Part shown: piece by piece, positions 8,397 through 16,639 of the stretch
Position numbering within the stretch: the stretch's first letter is position 1
Layout of the letters: each line of letters begins with the position of its first letter
Source of the DNA: an uncultured Bacilli bacterium
Lineage (GTDB): Bacteria > Bacillota_I > Bacilli_A > RF39 > UBA660
NCBI GenBank assembly: GCA_910587725.1
Contig: CAJUNG010000005.1
Location: forward strand, 1 to 50,751
Length of the DNA stretch: 50,751 bases
Reading direction: 5' to 3'
Made by a program: the position numbers and the translations under genes
The notes under the pieces: generated by a model
Seen by the model: the letters and a program-made list of their open reading frames with translations, nothing else
Told to the model about the DNA's origin: nothing
The model's database searches: none

Positions 8397-8990
8397 GTGA
8401 ATTTAAGTGCAGTTATCGAGGGATTGTTATTTGTTGTTGGTGAAGATGGTTTGACCTTAGATCAGTTATCACGAATTACGGAATGTGATAAAGATGTCGT
8501 TGCTACCGCTTTGTCTAGTTTGCGTGAAGAGTATGAGAAAGAAAATCGAGGAATTCGAATTCATTTTTTAGGAAATACGTTTAAATTGACGACAAAAAAG
8601 GAACATCATCCTTACTATCAGAAGTTAGTCGAAGTTCCTGGAACGAATAAGCTAAGTCAAGCCGCATTAGAGACATTAGCAATTATTGCTTATAATGAAC
8701 CAATCACAAGAGGAGAGGTGGATGAAATTCGTGGAGTTTCTTCTGTTCAATTGGTGAGGAAGTTATTAGCCAAAAGCTTTATTAAAGAAGTGGGAAGAAG
8801 TGATGCTCCAGGAAGACCGATTTTATATCAGACGACAAGTGAATTTTTAGATTATTTTGGTCTTGCGACAGTGGAGGATTTACCTAAGCTAGAAATTACG
8901 GGAGTAGAAGATTCTCAAGTTGATGATGGTGTTGACTTATATCAGTCAAAATATAAAGAAGAGCAAACGATAGAGGAAGAGATTCTCTAA
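8397..8990 (+). CDS. scpB: Segregation and condensation protein ScpB
   Basis: A paired winged-helix protein that binds ScpA in the SMC complex. It is 197 aa, like Bacillus ScpB. Conserved blocks are VIEGLLFVVGEDGLT, KLSQAALETLAIIAYNEPITRGEVDEIRGV and GRPILYQTT. The start is a GTG at 8397, placed by GAGGTGG six bases upstream (which overlaps the end of scpA) and by the family N-terminus. The stop overlaps by 4 bp the end of the convergent lytic transglycosylase gene. Confidence 0.95.
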   Translation: MNLSAVIEGLLFVVGEDGLTLDQLSRITECDKDVVATALSSLREEYEKENRGIRIHFLGNTFKLTTKKEHHPYYQKLVEVPGTNKLSQAALETLAIIAYNEPITRGEVDEIRGVSSVQLVRKLLAKSFIKEVGRSDAPGRPILYQTTSEFLDYFGLATVEDLPKLEITGVEDSQVDDGVDLYQSKYKEEQTIEEEIL

Positions 8991-10321
8991 TAAGTTTGAC
9001 TCTTTTCTTTTTCTATATTGGTTACGGTATAATAGTTAGTATCGATTTCATCGCCATATTTTAAAGTGATTTCTTCTTCTTTATAGAATTGTAAAACATG
9101 ACTTAGGTAGTTACAGTCTCCATAACTTCTTCCTTCTCTATGTAAATTAGCGTACTGTTCTACATAGAAAACCCAACTTAAATTGCTTGGGTCGTTGATG
9201 ATATCTTCGATAGAAATTCCTGTTGCTTCGCTAGTATCTGTTAGTACTTTTTTCATTGCGCCTACTCCATAATTATAAGCTTGTATGGCAAGGAGGATAT
9301 TGCCGTTATAACGGTCGAGATTATTTTGTAGTATTGTTGCTCCGACTTTGATATTTCCTTCTAAATCTTGTAATAATTCTTTGGTAACTTTAATTTCTTC
9401 GACTTCTCCAGTTAATTCGTTTCGAAGATATAGTGGTCTTGTTTGATTTTCTACATAGGTGCTATATTGAATTTGGGCAACACCAATTGCTCCACCAGCA
9501 TCGATTTCTGTTGCGTGATATCCTCGTTCTTGCGCTAGAATACAATTTAATATTTCTACATCAATTCCGATAATTTCTGCATATTTTTCGGTTAAATCGC
9601 CATAATTTTCTTCAACATTTGTCTTTTTCGGGTTGTCTATTTTACTTCCAATATTTGCAAAAATTTGTGACAAGTCAATGGGGATTTCTTCTCTTTCAGC
9701 AAGTGGTATTTCTATTTCTTGTTCTAGTAAGATGTCGGACTTTTCTATCCATTTTTTCTCTGTTTCTTCTTCTATCTCAATAGAAGCAACATTTACGTGA
9801 GGTGTTGCTACTACTGTATTAAGATTGTCATCTTTTTGGATACGAATTTCTATTTTCTCATCGATGTTGATTATCTCATTTTCGTATTCGTTTTCTTGCT
9901 TTATGTTTTGTTGATTTTCTTCTTGTTCACTTTTTCTCGTTTTTGCTTTAATATTCATGAGTGCGACTAAAGGGATTCCTAAAATCAGCCCTCCTGTTAA
10001 GGCCATTTTTTTCAACTTTTTTATTTTTCTTCCGTAAATGCTTACTTCTTTGATTTTTTTTCTGAGTTCTCTACATGCTTCATGATTTTTTATCTCTCGG
10101 TAGTTCGTGATTTCTAGAACTCCCTTTTCAGGAAGTGGGATTTTTGCTTTTCGCCCCTCTTTTTTTATTTTCTTTATTTGGGGAATAAATTCATGAAGAT
10201 AGGTACGAATCTCATTTTCATTATCTAGTTCTATTCGTTTAGTTATTTTTCCTTTTCGTAATTCTGTTGCTTCTAGTAGAATCATATCCATATTGCCATA
10301 GAGTTTTATCTTATAATTCAT
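8987..10321 (-). CDS. Membrane-anchored lytic transglycosylase (SLT domain)
   Basis: Cleaves the MurNAc-GlcNAc bond of peptidoglycan. The 444-aa protein has a Lys-rich cytoplasmic N-terminal domain of ~105 residues without a recognised family, one membrane segment (about 107-123), an acidic spacer (~125-235) and an extracytoplasmic SLT domain. The catalytic Glu is in LAQERGYHA (Glu265), followed by GGAIGVAQIQ and LLAIQAYNYGVGAM, the usual SLT motifs. The single-gene unit is convergent with scpB. The long cytoplasmic N-terminal domain is unusual for a transglycosylase and could link wall cleavage to a cytoplasmic partner (inference). Confidence 0.88.
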   Translation of the reverse strand: MNYKIKLYGNMDMILLEATELRKGKITKRIELDNENEIRTYLHEFIPQIKKIKKEGRKAKIPLPEKGVLEITNYREIKNHEACRELRKKIKEVSIYGRKIKKLKKMALTGGLILGIPLVALMNIKAKTRKSEQEENQQNIKQENEYENEIINIDEKIEIRIQKDDNLNTVVATPHVNVASIEIEEETEKKWIEKSDILLEQEIEIPLAEREEIPIDLSQIFANIGSKIDNPKKTNVEENYGDLTEKYAEIIGIDVEILNCILAQERGYHATEIDAGGAIGVAQIQYSTYVENQTRPLYLRNELTGEVEEIKVTKELLQDLEGNIKVGATILQNNLDRYNGNILLAIQAYNYGVGAMKKVLTDTSEATGISIEDIINDPSNLSWVFYVEQYANLHREGRSYGDCNYLSHVLQFYKEEEITLKYGDEIDTNYYTVTNIEKEKSQTY

Positions 10322-10781
10322 CTCTTACTCCTACTTTACTTATATTCTATAATAGACTTGTCACATTTTACAAGGTAAGAAAGTTTATATTTGTAAAAAG
10401 ATGTCAATTAACGTAAAGAACGACTGGACTCAGACATTCGTAAAAAAATAGAAATAATGATTAAATAAGGGTAAAAGTAGATTTTGAATATGATGAGTAT
10501 CAAGTTGATAAGTAGCTAGTCTCCTTCTTTTAGGATGATTTCTTTGTAATCAAAACAAACCAATCTTTCAATTGATTTCTATATATTAATGTCCGAAAAG
10601 TTTGAACAGATTCGTCAATGGAGTGAATCACATACAGATTATGAACTTTGTTCCCTTTCTAAAATTATCTATATGTGAATTCTTGTTAAATTTCAATGAG
10701 AATATAGCAAATTTTTCCTATATATAGTATAATTTAGACATAAGAAATCTTATTATTTGAATTTAGAGATAGGAGGAGGAA
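10322..10781. other. 460-bp intergenic stretch with a short gene relic
   Basis: No complete gene is seen. A short open frame at 10589-10678 (+) encodes 29 residues starting MSEKFEQIRQWSES without an RBS. It reads like the end of an eroded gene and no family is recognised. The stretch before the DUF1016 relic has TATAGTATAATT near 10720-10733, a plausible -10 region. Confidence 0.4.
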
Positions 10782-11246
10782 ATGGATAATGAATTAATCA
10801 AAAGTGATAACGAAATTAATAGTATCTTTGATAATATCAAAGAATTAGTAATTAGTAGTAGAAATAAAGTCTATAGTGCTGTAAATACGGAAATGCTTAA
10901 TTTATATTGGCATATAGGTGCATCAATTATGGAAATTCAACAGGGTGATGAAAGAGCAAGCTATGATGATGCCGTCCTTGAAAAATTATCAGAAAAACTA
11001 ACCAATGAATTTGGTAAAGGTTTTTCTTCAAGAAATTTGCGAACTATGAGAAAATTCTATTTAATATATCCAATTTAGCAGACAGTGTCTTCCAAATTAA
11101 GTTGGTCACATTATTTAGAATTAATAAAAATAAAAGAAGATAATAAAACAATATTTTCATCGGAATATAAATTACATATGCCAACAGAACAAGAATTAAT
11201 TAATGCTATTGAAGAAGAAAAGAAAAATTTTGAGTTAAATGAGTAA
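10782..11246 (+). pseudogene. DUF1016/YhcG-family PDDEXK nuclease relic with internal deletion
   Basis: The first 98 codons (10782-11078) encode a normal DUF1016 N-terminal domain: VYSAVNTEMLNLYWHIGASI, then FGKGFSSRNLRTMRKFY. A stop follows. The downstream sequence still reads LSWSHYLELIKIKED in another frame and then jumps directly to EYKLHMPTEQELINAIEEE, the extreme C-terminus of this family, ending at 11246. The whole nuclease core between these parts is missing. The start has the RBS GGAGGAGG. Intact members are ~340 aa and are often found with restriction-modification systems; none is seen here. Confidence 0.8.
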
Positions 11247-11437
11247 ATCGAATTATGGTGAATTTTCTATAATTAAAGTGAACTGAGAAATAAAAATGAA
11301 ATTTTATATAGATTCGGGAATGAAAAATTGTGAATTCGTTAATTACTATGTAAAGATGTTAAAAGTGTTTGAGTTCTGGGATTTATGAATTACTTTATAA
11401 AATCGAACTAGGAATTTTATCATTTAAAGTAAGGATT

Positions 11438-11467
11438 GTGAAGAGATTTATCTTCACTTCTTTTCTA
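11438..11467 (+). terminator. Terminator-like hairpin
   Basis: A perfect 7-bp stem GTGAAGA/TCTTCAC with a 6-nt loop is followed by TTCTTTTCTATTT. It would insulate gpsB from the decayed region upstream. Confidence 0.65.
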
Positions 11468-11488
11468 TTTCCCTTACATAAAAATTTC

Positions 11489-11517
11489 TTGTCTTTTTCT
11501 TTCTCTCGTGCTATACT
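11489..11517 (+). promoter_or_regulatory. Promoter of gpsB-rnpB
   Basis: TTGTCT, a 17-bp spacer, and TATACT with an upstream TG (extended -10), 31 bp before the gpsB ATG. Confidence 0.65.
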
Positions 11518-11548
11518 TTAGATACGTAAAAGAAGAAAGAGGGATTTT

Positions 11549-11914
11549 ATGATTCAAGATAGGCTTAATCATACACCACAGGAAATACTTGACAAAGAAT
11601 TTAAAATCGATACTAGAGGATATCGTCTTAAAGAAGTTGATCAGTATTTAGATGAAGTGATTGTTGATTATGAAACACTCCTTGAAACCATCAAAAAACA
11701 AGAAGCCGAGAAAGAAGAACTCTTAACAGAAATTATGCACTTAAAACAAGAACTTCGCAATGTAAGAATGAGTGTTGATATTGCGAAAGAAGAAAATACA
11801 GAAGTGACTAATGTGGATATTTTAAGAAGACTTTCTAGTCTTGAAAAAATGGTTTATGGAACGAGAAGAAGTGAATCTAGAGAACAAAGAATGGATATGA
11901 ATGATGCCGCATAA
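11549..11914 (+). CDS. gpsB: Cell division regulator GpsB (DivIVA family)
   Basis: A cytoplasmic membrane-associated adaptor that coordinates penicillin-binding proteins at the division site. The 121-aa protein has the DivIVA/GpsB N-terminal domain (TPQEILDKEFKIDTRGYR, EVDQYLDEVIVDYE), a coiled coil (~40-75), and the GpsB C-terminal helical block NVDILRRLSSLEKMVYG. The last ~15 residues are polar. As in Bacillus, it lies directly before the RNase P RNA; its stop codon TAA (11912-11914) lies inside the predicted P1 helix of that RNA. Confidence 0.93.
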   Translation: MIQDRLNHTPQEILDKEFKIDTRGYRLKEVDQYLDEVIVDYETLLETIKKQEAEKEELLTEIMHLKQELRNVRMSVDIAKEENTEVTNVDILRRLSSLEKMVYGTRRSESREQRMDMNDAA

Positions 11915-12276
11915 TACTTTGACAAACGCTATAATTTTTAGATTATAGAGGAAAGTCCATGCTCACGCAGATTCTGAGATGACTGCAGTGTTCGTGCTAA
12001 GGGAAAAAATAACCTTAGGTAGAGAAATCTAACGGATACGAAAGTTCCTAAGGCTTTTTGTTATGGAGCAAGTAGTTGTAACGTGCCACAGAAACGAATA
12101 TTTTTCGAAAGAAAAAGGTGAAACGTTGGTAAGCCCCACGAGTGAGAAACCCAAATTTTGGTAGGGGAGCTTCGGGTTTTGGAAATGAACAGGACCTGGG
12201 GATTAGGAGAAATCCTGATAGATAAATGTTTGTCGCCTAGCGATAGGTTACAGAACATGGCTTATAAAGTATTATT
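11911..12276 (+). ncRNA. rnpB: RNase P RNA, type B
   Basis: The catalytic RNA of tRNA 5' maturation. The conserved core is present in order: GAGGAAAGTCCATGCTC (11949-11965), GTGCCACAGAAACG, AAGCCCC.. GAGAAACCCAAATTTTGGT, AGATAAATG.TTGTCGCC and ACAGAACATGGCTTA. Ends are set by the P1 helix, ATAATACTTT (11911-11920) against AAAGTATTAT (12266-12275). The arrangement with the AGCCCC..GGTAGGGG region resembles the Bacillus type B RNA. It appears to share the gpsB promoter or to have an internal one; the 5' end overlaps the gpsB stop codon. Confidence 0.93.
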
Positions 12277-12296
12277 GAATTGAAGGTGAAGAACTT

Positions 12297-12791
12297 TTGA
12301 AAGAAATAGGGATTAAATTAAAAGAAAAACGCGCGGAAAATGGTGTTAGTATCAAAGAAGCTGCGGAAGATTTAAATTTAGATGAGTCTGCCTTAGAGAA
12401 TATGGAAGAAGGAAATATTCGGGCATTTAAAGATATGTATATCCTTAAAGAATTGATTAAAGATTATTCTAAATACTTGGGAATGGATGTCAATGATATC
12501 GTTGAAGAATTTAATGATTTTTTGTTTGAACATACTTCGAAAATATCGCTAGAGAAAGTCGAAGAAGTGAAATCTAGAATGGAAGATACGGGAAGTAGAA
12601 AGGCAATTTCGCCTTATACTAAAATTCCTAAACCGAGAAAAGATTATCGCTTTCTGATAAAGCCGCTTTTACTTGGGATTTTGATTTTAATTATTTTGAC
12701 GCTTCTTTCCTTTTTCCTTCATCGTGAAAAGAAAAGAAGTGTAGAACTTCAAGATAGAAATGGGGTTGAAATCGATGAATACGTCTACTAG
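12297..12791 (+). CDS. RodZ/YmfM-like helix-turn-helix membrane protein
   Basis: The 164-aa protein has an N-terminal RodZ-type helix-turn-helix (LKEKRAENGVSIKEAAEDLNL ... GNIRAFKDMYILKELIKDYSKYLGMD), a basic linker and one membrane segment (FLIKPLLLGILILIILTLLSFF, ~118-140). RodZ links the MreB cytoskeleton to the wall machinery; the large extracellular domain of longer homologues is missing here, leaving ~20 residues after the membrane segment. The start is TTG at 12297 with GAAGGTGA eight bases upstream, only ~20 bp after rnpB. The next gene, pgsA-like, overlaps its 3' end, as in the ymfM-pgsA order of Bacillus. Confidence 0.82.
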   Translation: MKEIGIKLKEKRAENGVSIKEAAEDLNLDESALENMEEGNIRAFKDMYILKELIKDYSKYLGMDVNDIVEEFNDFLFEHTSKISLEKVEEVKSRMEDTGSRKAISPYTKIPKPRKDYRFLIKPLLLGILILIILTLLSFFLHREKKRSVELQDRNGVEIDEYVY

Positions 12792-13389
12792 ACTTTCCGT
12801 AATTCGGATGATTTTTACATTGATTGTGATTATTTTCTTGATTTTTCCCTTTTATTCTATAGGGATTGATTTTCCTTCTTATTCCGTTTCGGGGATATTC
12901 GTGGATATGAAAATGATTATTGCTGGTGTTGTTTTTATTCTTGCAGTATTTATAGGGATTTTAGAACATCATTTTAAAAGTGAAGAGGATGCGGGAGTAG
13001 AGAATTTTAAAATCTTAAATACTTGTTCAGATAAACTTTTAATCGAGTCGGTATTGATTGTTTTTTCCTTTTTGCAATACATTCATCCGATTGTTCCGAT
13101 TGTCGTTGTACTTGCTGATTCCATTATTGATAGAATCCAAACCCTTGTTATTGCTAAAGGAAGAATTGCTTCTTCCATAAAAACAGGAAAAATTAAAACA
13201 TTCTGTCTCACGATGGGAATGATTTTGATGTTCTTTTATAACTTGCCGTTCACTTTGATGAATTTGCAGATAGATTTATTTTTTATTTACTTTGGGATGG
13301 TTATGGCAATTGCCTCAGGAGTAGAGTATTATGCCGTAAATAAGAAATTTTTTGCACGAAAAAAAGAAAAAGAATTAGAAGTGATTTAA
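12775..13389 (+). CDS. PgsA-like CDP-alcohol phosphatidyltransferase homologue with degenerate catalytic motif
   Basis: The 204-aa multi-pass membrane protein occupies the pgsA position and keeps PgsA landmarks: N-terminal LSVIRM, CSDKLLIESVLI, GKIKTF and NLPF in the same order and spacing. In the family motif D-x2-D-G-x2-A-R-x8-G-x3-D-x3-D the aligned residues are Gly61, Glu64, His65, Lys68, Ser69, Phe78, Asn82 and Asp86, so only the last Asp is retained, plus one Glu. A functional phosphatidylglycerophosphate synthase should need these residues. It could be inactive, have a new role, or be a scaffold. The start overlaps the rodZ-like gene by 17 bp; a strong terminator follows. Confidence 0.75.
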   Translation: MNTSTRLSVIRMIFTLIVIIFLIFPFYSIGIDFPSYSVSGIFVDMKMIIAGVVFILAVFIGILEHHFKSEEDAGVENFKILNTCSDKLLIESVLIVFSFLQYIHPIVPIVVVLADSIIDRIQTLVIAKGRIASSIKTGKIKTFCLTMGMILMFFYNLPFTLMNLQIDLFFIYFGMVMAIASGVEYYAVNKKFFARKKEKELEVI

Positions 13390-13391
13390 AG

Positions 13392-13417
13392 CTACTCTAC
13401 AAATGAGTAGTTTTTTT
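13392..13417 (+). terminator. Terminator between the pgsA-like gene and the methyltransferase gene
   Basis: A perfect stem CTACTC/GAGTAG with a 7-nt loop and seven Ts. The T-tract ends 13 bp before the next start codon, immediately against that gene's RBS. Confidence 0.85.
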
Positions 13418-13430
13418 GAGGAGGTAAATT

Positions 13431-14300
13431 ATGCGAATTGTTGAAGATTTTGCTGATTATGAAATTATTGATAGCTCTTGTGGAGAAAAATTAGAACGTT
13501 GGGGAAATATTTATTTGCTTCGACCAGACCCACAGATTATTTGGAACCATGGGGATTTAAAAGAACAATATAAAGGATTAATCCATGCTACTTATCACCG
13601 TAGTAATAAGGGTGGGGGATATTGGGAAGACTTTAAAGAAACTCCAGAAAAATGGTTTGTTCATTACCAAGACCTTACTTTTGGCATTCGGAAGATGGGA
13701 TTTAAACATACAGGACTTTTTCCGGAACAAGCAGTAAATTGGAATATTTTACGAAATAAGATTTCTTCTTGTGGGAGAAAAATTCGGGTATTAAATCTTT
13801 TTGCTTATACCGGTGGAGCAACGGTTGCTTGTTTAAAAGCTGGTGCGAGTGTAGTTCATGTAGATTCTTCTCGAGGAATGATTGATTGGGCGAAAGAAAA
13901 CGTCAAAGAGAACGGACTGGAAAATGCTGAAGTTCGCTTTTTGGTCGATGATGTTTTAAAGTTTGTAAAAAGAGAAATCCGAAGAGGGAATACGTATGAT
14001 GCAATTATTATGGACCCACCAAGTTTTGGAAGAGGAGCAAATGGAGAAGTGTGGAATATCGATGTTTATTTAGATGAATTGATTCGTCTATGTAATGATT
14101 TATTGTCTGATTGTCCATTATTCTTTTTGATTAATTCTTATACCGCTGGATTTTCTCAAGAAGTTATGGTAAATTTAATGAAACTTTATCTTTTAAAAGG
14201 AAGAAAAGGAAATATTGATGCCGATGAGATTGGTCTTCCGATTCAAAAACATGATTTAGTTCTTCCTTGTGGAATTTCTGTACGGGTGGATTTTGAATGA
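13431..14300 (+). CDS. Class I SAM-dependent methyltransferase, RlmI/RlmK-like
   Basis: A probable 23S rRNA methyltransferase of 289 aa. A SAM-binding glycine-rich block is VLNLFAYTGGATVACLKAG, followed by the acidic loop VHVDSS and the catalytic motif MDPPSFGRG typical of RlmI/RlmL-C-like enzymes. An N-terminal substrate domain precedes (DFADYEIIDSSCGEKLERWG). The PUA domain of E. coli RlmI is not present. RBS GAGGAGG. It overlaps the pseudouridine synthase gene by 4 bp (ATGA), which supports a joint role in rRNA modification. A terminator lies directly upstream, so transcription would depend on readthrough or an unseen start. Confidence 0.85.
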   Translation: MRIVEDFADYEIIDSSCGEKLERWGNIYLLRPDPQIIWNHGDLKEQYKGLIHATYHRSNKGGGYWEDFKETPEKWFVHYQDLTFGIRKMGFKHTGLFPEQAVNWNILRNKISSCGRKIRVLNLFAYTGGATVACLKAGASVVHVDSSRGMIDWAKENVKENGLENAEVRFLVDDVLKFVKREIRRGNTYDAIIMDPPSFGRGANGEVWNIDVYLDELIRLCNDLLSDCPLFFLINSYTAGFSQEVMVNLMKLYLLKGRKGNIDADEIGLPIQKHDLVLPCGISVRVDFE

Positions 14301-14968
14301 GTACGAAGGATTTAAAGATTTTATACGAAGATAATCATGTGATTGTGGTAATTAAGCCGGCAAATATTTTAAGTCAAAGTGATATTACGGGTGATATCGA
14401 TATGCTTTCGCTAGTGAAAACGTATGTGAAGGAAAAATATCAAAAACCAGGGGAGGCTTATATTGGGCTTGTTCATCGTTTGGACCGTCCAACTACTGGG
14501 ATTATGGTCTTTGCTAAAACTTCAAAAGCTGCTGCTCGTCTTAGTAAACAGATACAAAATTCGCTATTTTCTAAAGAATATATGGCGGTGATTCAAGGAA
14601 TTTTACCGAAAAAGGAAGGAACTTTTATCGACTACTTAGAAAAGCATCAGACCCATAGTGTGATTAGCAATCAAGAACACGGGAAATATGCTGAACTTGC
14701 TTATCGTGTGGAAAAAGAGGATATTTCTTCTGGATGTAGTTTGGTTCATATCGAGTTAAAAACTGGAAGAAATCATCAAATTCGGTTGCAGTTTTCTTCA
14801 CGAGGGTATCCTCTTGTAGGGGACCAAAAATACGGATATCAAGATAAAAAGCAATTATTATTAGTTGCTTATCGCTTATCGTTTATTCATCCGACAACTA
14901 AAGAGAAAATGGTATTTACTTTTCCCGATTTGCCGAAACTTCCCGGTTTTTCACGTTTTTTTTGTTAA
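14297..14968 (+). CDS. RluA-family pseudouridine synthase
   Basis: Isomerises uridine to pseudouridine in rRNA or tRNA. The 223-aa protein starts with the usual ILYEDNHVIVVIKPANILSQ and carries the catalytic motif HRLDRPTTGIMVFAKT (Asp in HRLDRP). Later blocks, ELKTGRNHQIRLQFSSRGYPLVGDQKYG split across VHIELKTGRNHQIR and the YPLVGD segment, fit RluA/RluD. There is no N-terminal S4 domain, so it resembles the short RluA-like forms. Start by ATGA overlap with the methyltransferase gene. Confidence 0.92.
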   Translation: MSTKDLKILYEDNHVIVVIKPANILSQSDITGDIDMLSLVKTYVKEKYQKPGEAYIGLVHRLDRPTTGIMVFAKTSKAAARLSKQIQNSLFSKEYMAVIQGILPKKEGTFIDYLEKHQTHSVISNQEHGKYAELAYRVEKEDISSGCSLVHIELKTGRNHQIRLQFSSRGYPLVGDQKYGYQDKKQLLLVAYRLSFIHPTTKEKMVFTFPDLPKLPGFSRFFC

Positions 14969-15045
14969 TTTGTTTTATTTGATTGCTTTTTTTTTATATT
15001 TTTGTTATTCTAGTAATATCAAGAATAGAAAAGGGAGATGAAATT

Positions 15046-16155
15046 ATGTTAATTTCTGAAATTGCATTTAGTACTGAGTGGTTTATGACAATCCCTGGGA
15101 TGTTGATTTCCGGTGGTGTTTTATTATTAATTATTGCCTTAATTATGTTGATTGCTAGTTCTTCAAAGAAGAAAAAAGCGAAGGATAATATGCCTTCTAG
15201 CTTAGAAAGTGAAAGCTTTGCTCCTTCATTTACTTCTGAAGGACAAGGGGTATCTTCTTATGGAATGGAGGAAAATAATTCTTCTTCTTTAGCATCTGCT
15301 CCTTCTTTTATGGATGCTCCATCTGTTGCCCCAGTTACCCAAACTTTTATTCCCGATGATGTTGCTAATGTTCCTCCAGTAGAGGAGATTAAACCGATTT
15401 CTAATGAAGTTGTTGTCGAGGAAAATATTCAAAACGTTACGCCGATTATGCCTGAGGTGGTACTTCCAGATACTTCGGTTACCCCACAAACTGCTTCTAC
15501 TATTTCGATGCCAGAGATGATTGCTCCAAGTGTTCCACCAGTAGAAGAGAGTACACCTAGTGAACCTGTAGTTTCTGAGGAGCCTTATCAAACTGCTACT
15601 CCTACAGTAGATGCACCTGCGCCTTCTTTTAGCGAAGAAACGCCAATTCCTTCAACTGAAGCATCTCCTGCAGAGATTCCTACTGAGTCTTTACAACCAG
15701 AACCAACACCAGTTGTTGATACTTCAATGAACACAAATATTTATGGAGGAAATCCGATTCCAAAAGTTGATACGACAGTCGATGCCCCTAGACCAATTTA
15801 TGGGGGAGCTGACCCAATGGAAGCAACACAAAGCTTGCCAAAGATTGAAGTTCATCGCGAACCTTATGGTGGAGGAATAGATACTACGACTCCAGTTATT
15901 CCTACTCCCGCTCCTGCACCTGCTGTTGCACCAACACTTGAACCACTTCCTCAAACTGATGTGATTCCAACAATTACGCCGATGGTTTCTGAAAATGTTA
16001 ATCCAACACCAAGTAGTATGGTTACTCCTGAACCAATTGTAGAAGCGATGAATCCAGTGAATGTGGGAATTCCGATGATGAATATGGATCAAGTTGTGCC
16101 AACAGTAAATCCTCCAAAAGAAGTACCCGTAAATAGTGATATTGAAAGCTTATAG
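15046..16155 (+). CDS. Single-pass membrane protein with long Pro/Thr/Glu-rich tail
   Basis: The 369-aa protein has an N-terminal hydrophobic segment (about residues 12-36, IPGMLISGGVLLLIIALIMLI), then KKKKAK, which predicts that the tail is cytoplasmic. The remaining ~320 residues are low-complexity, rich in Pro, Val, Thr, Glu and Ser with repeated PxPxxVxE-like units and two copies of (N/R)(P)IYGG. No family is recognised. ATG at 15046 is set by AAGGGAGATG upstream; the in-frame extension to 14983 lacks an RBS. Its own terminator follows. Repeats in other frames give spurious minus-strand open frames. Function unknown. Confidence 0.7.
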   Translation: MLISEIAFSTEWFMTIPGMLISGGVLLLIIALIMLIASSSKKKKAKDNMPSSLESESFAPSFTSEGQGVSSYGMEENNSSSLASAPSFMDAPSVAPVTQTFIPDDVANVPPVEEIKPISNEVVVEENIQNVTPIMPEVVLPDTSVTPQTASTISMPEMIAPSVPPVEESTPSEPVVSEEPYQTATPTVDAPAPSFSEETPIPSTEASPAEIPTESLQPEPTPVVDTSMNTNIYGGNPIPKVDTTVDAPRPIYGGADPMEATQSLPKIEVHREPYGGGIDTTTPVIPTPAPAPAVAPTLEPLPQTDVIPTITPMVSENVNPTPSSMVTPEPIVEAMNPVNVGIPMMNMDQVVPTVNPPKEVPVNSDIESL

Positions 16156-16161
16156 ATGAAT

Positions 16162-16197
16162 AACTCTTAAAACCTTTTGGAATTAAGAGTTTTTTTG
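16162..16197 (+). terminator. Terminator after the Pro-rich protein gene
   Basis: A 9-bp stem AACTCTTAA/TTAAGAGTT is followed by a T-tract. Confidence 0.8.
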
Positions 16198-16255
16198 CTA
16201 TATTTTTTTTCCTTCTTTCATATATTTAAGTGATAGAAAGGAATGGTGAATCATG

Positions 16256-16516
16256 ATGGAAACACTAAAAGTATCATCAAAATCAAATCCAAGTAGTGTC
16301 GCAGGAGCACTTGCTAATGTATTTAGAGAAAAAGGAACAGTAGAAATTCAAGCAGTTGGGGCAGGAGCCTTAAATCAAGCAATTAAAGCTATCGCCATTG
16401 CTCGTGGTTTTGTTGCACCAAGTGGAAAAAACTTAGTTTGTATTCCTGCTTTTACGGATATTGTCATCGATGGAGAAGAGCGGACTGCACTTAAGTTAAT
16501 CGTAGAAGCAAAATAA
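16256..16516 (+). CDS. spoVS: Stage V sporulation protein S (SpoVS)
   Basis: A small Alba-like protein needed for normal septation/coat assembly in Bacillus sporulation. It is 86 aa and nearly colinear with Bacillus SpoVS: LKVSSKSNPSSVAGALANV, GAGALNQAIKAIAIARGF, GEERTALKLIVE. Two ATGs are adjacent (16253, 16256); the second gives the family N-terminus and better spacing from GGTGA. It is monocistronic. Confidence 0.95.
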   Translation: METLKVSSKSNPSSVAGALANVFREKGTVEIQAVGAGALNQAIKAIAIARGFVAPSGKNLVCIPAFTDIVIDGEERTALKLIVEAK

Positions 16517-16639
16517 AAGTATACAGGTTATTTTAAAAATCGATTCTGTAAAAGTTTCGGTTTTTTCTTGTGCAACTAAAAGTTGGTAGAGAAATTTTAT
16601 TCTTTTGTTTATAATGGATGTTGTTAAGGAGGAAATGGA

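Larger units (their letters stand above)
11247..11548. other. 302-bp intergenic stretch before gpsB
   Basis: It holds no open frame worth calling. It contains the hairpin at 11438-11467 and the gpsB promoter listed separately. Confidence 0.5.

Noticed and set aside
12061..12258. Minus-strand open frame inside the RNase P RNA
   Set aside because: It lies wholly within the structured RNA gene and has no RBS.
15289..16092. Two minus-strand frames rich in Arg, Trp and Asn inside the Pro-rich protein gene
   Set aside because: They are translations of low-complexity repeats in the wrong frame and have no ribosome binding sites.
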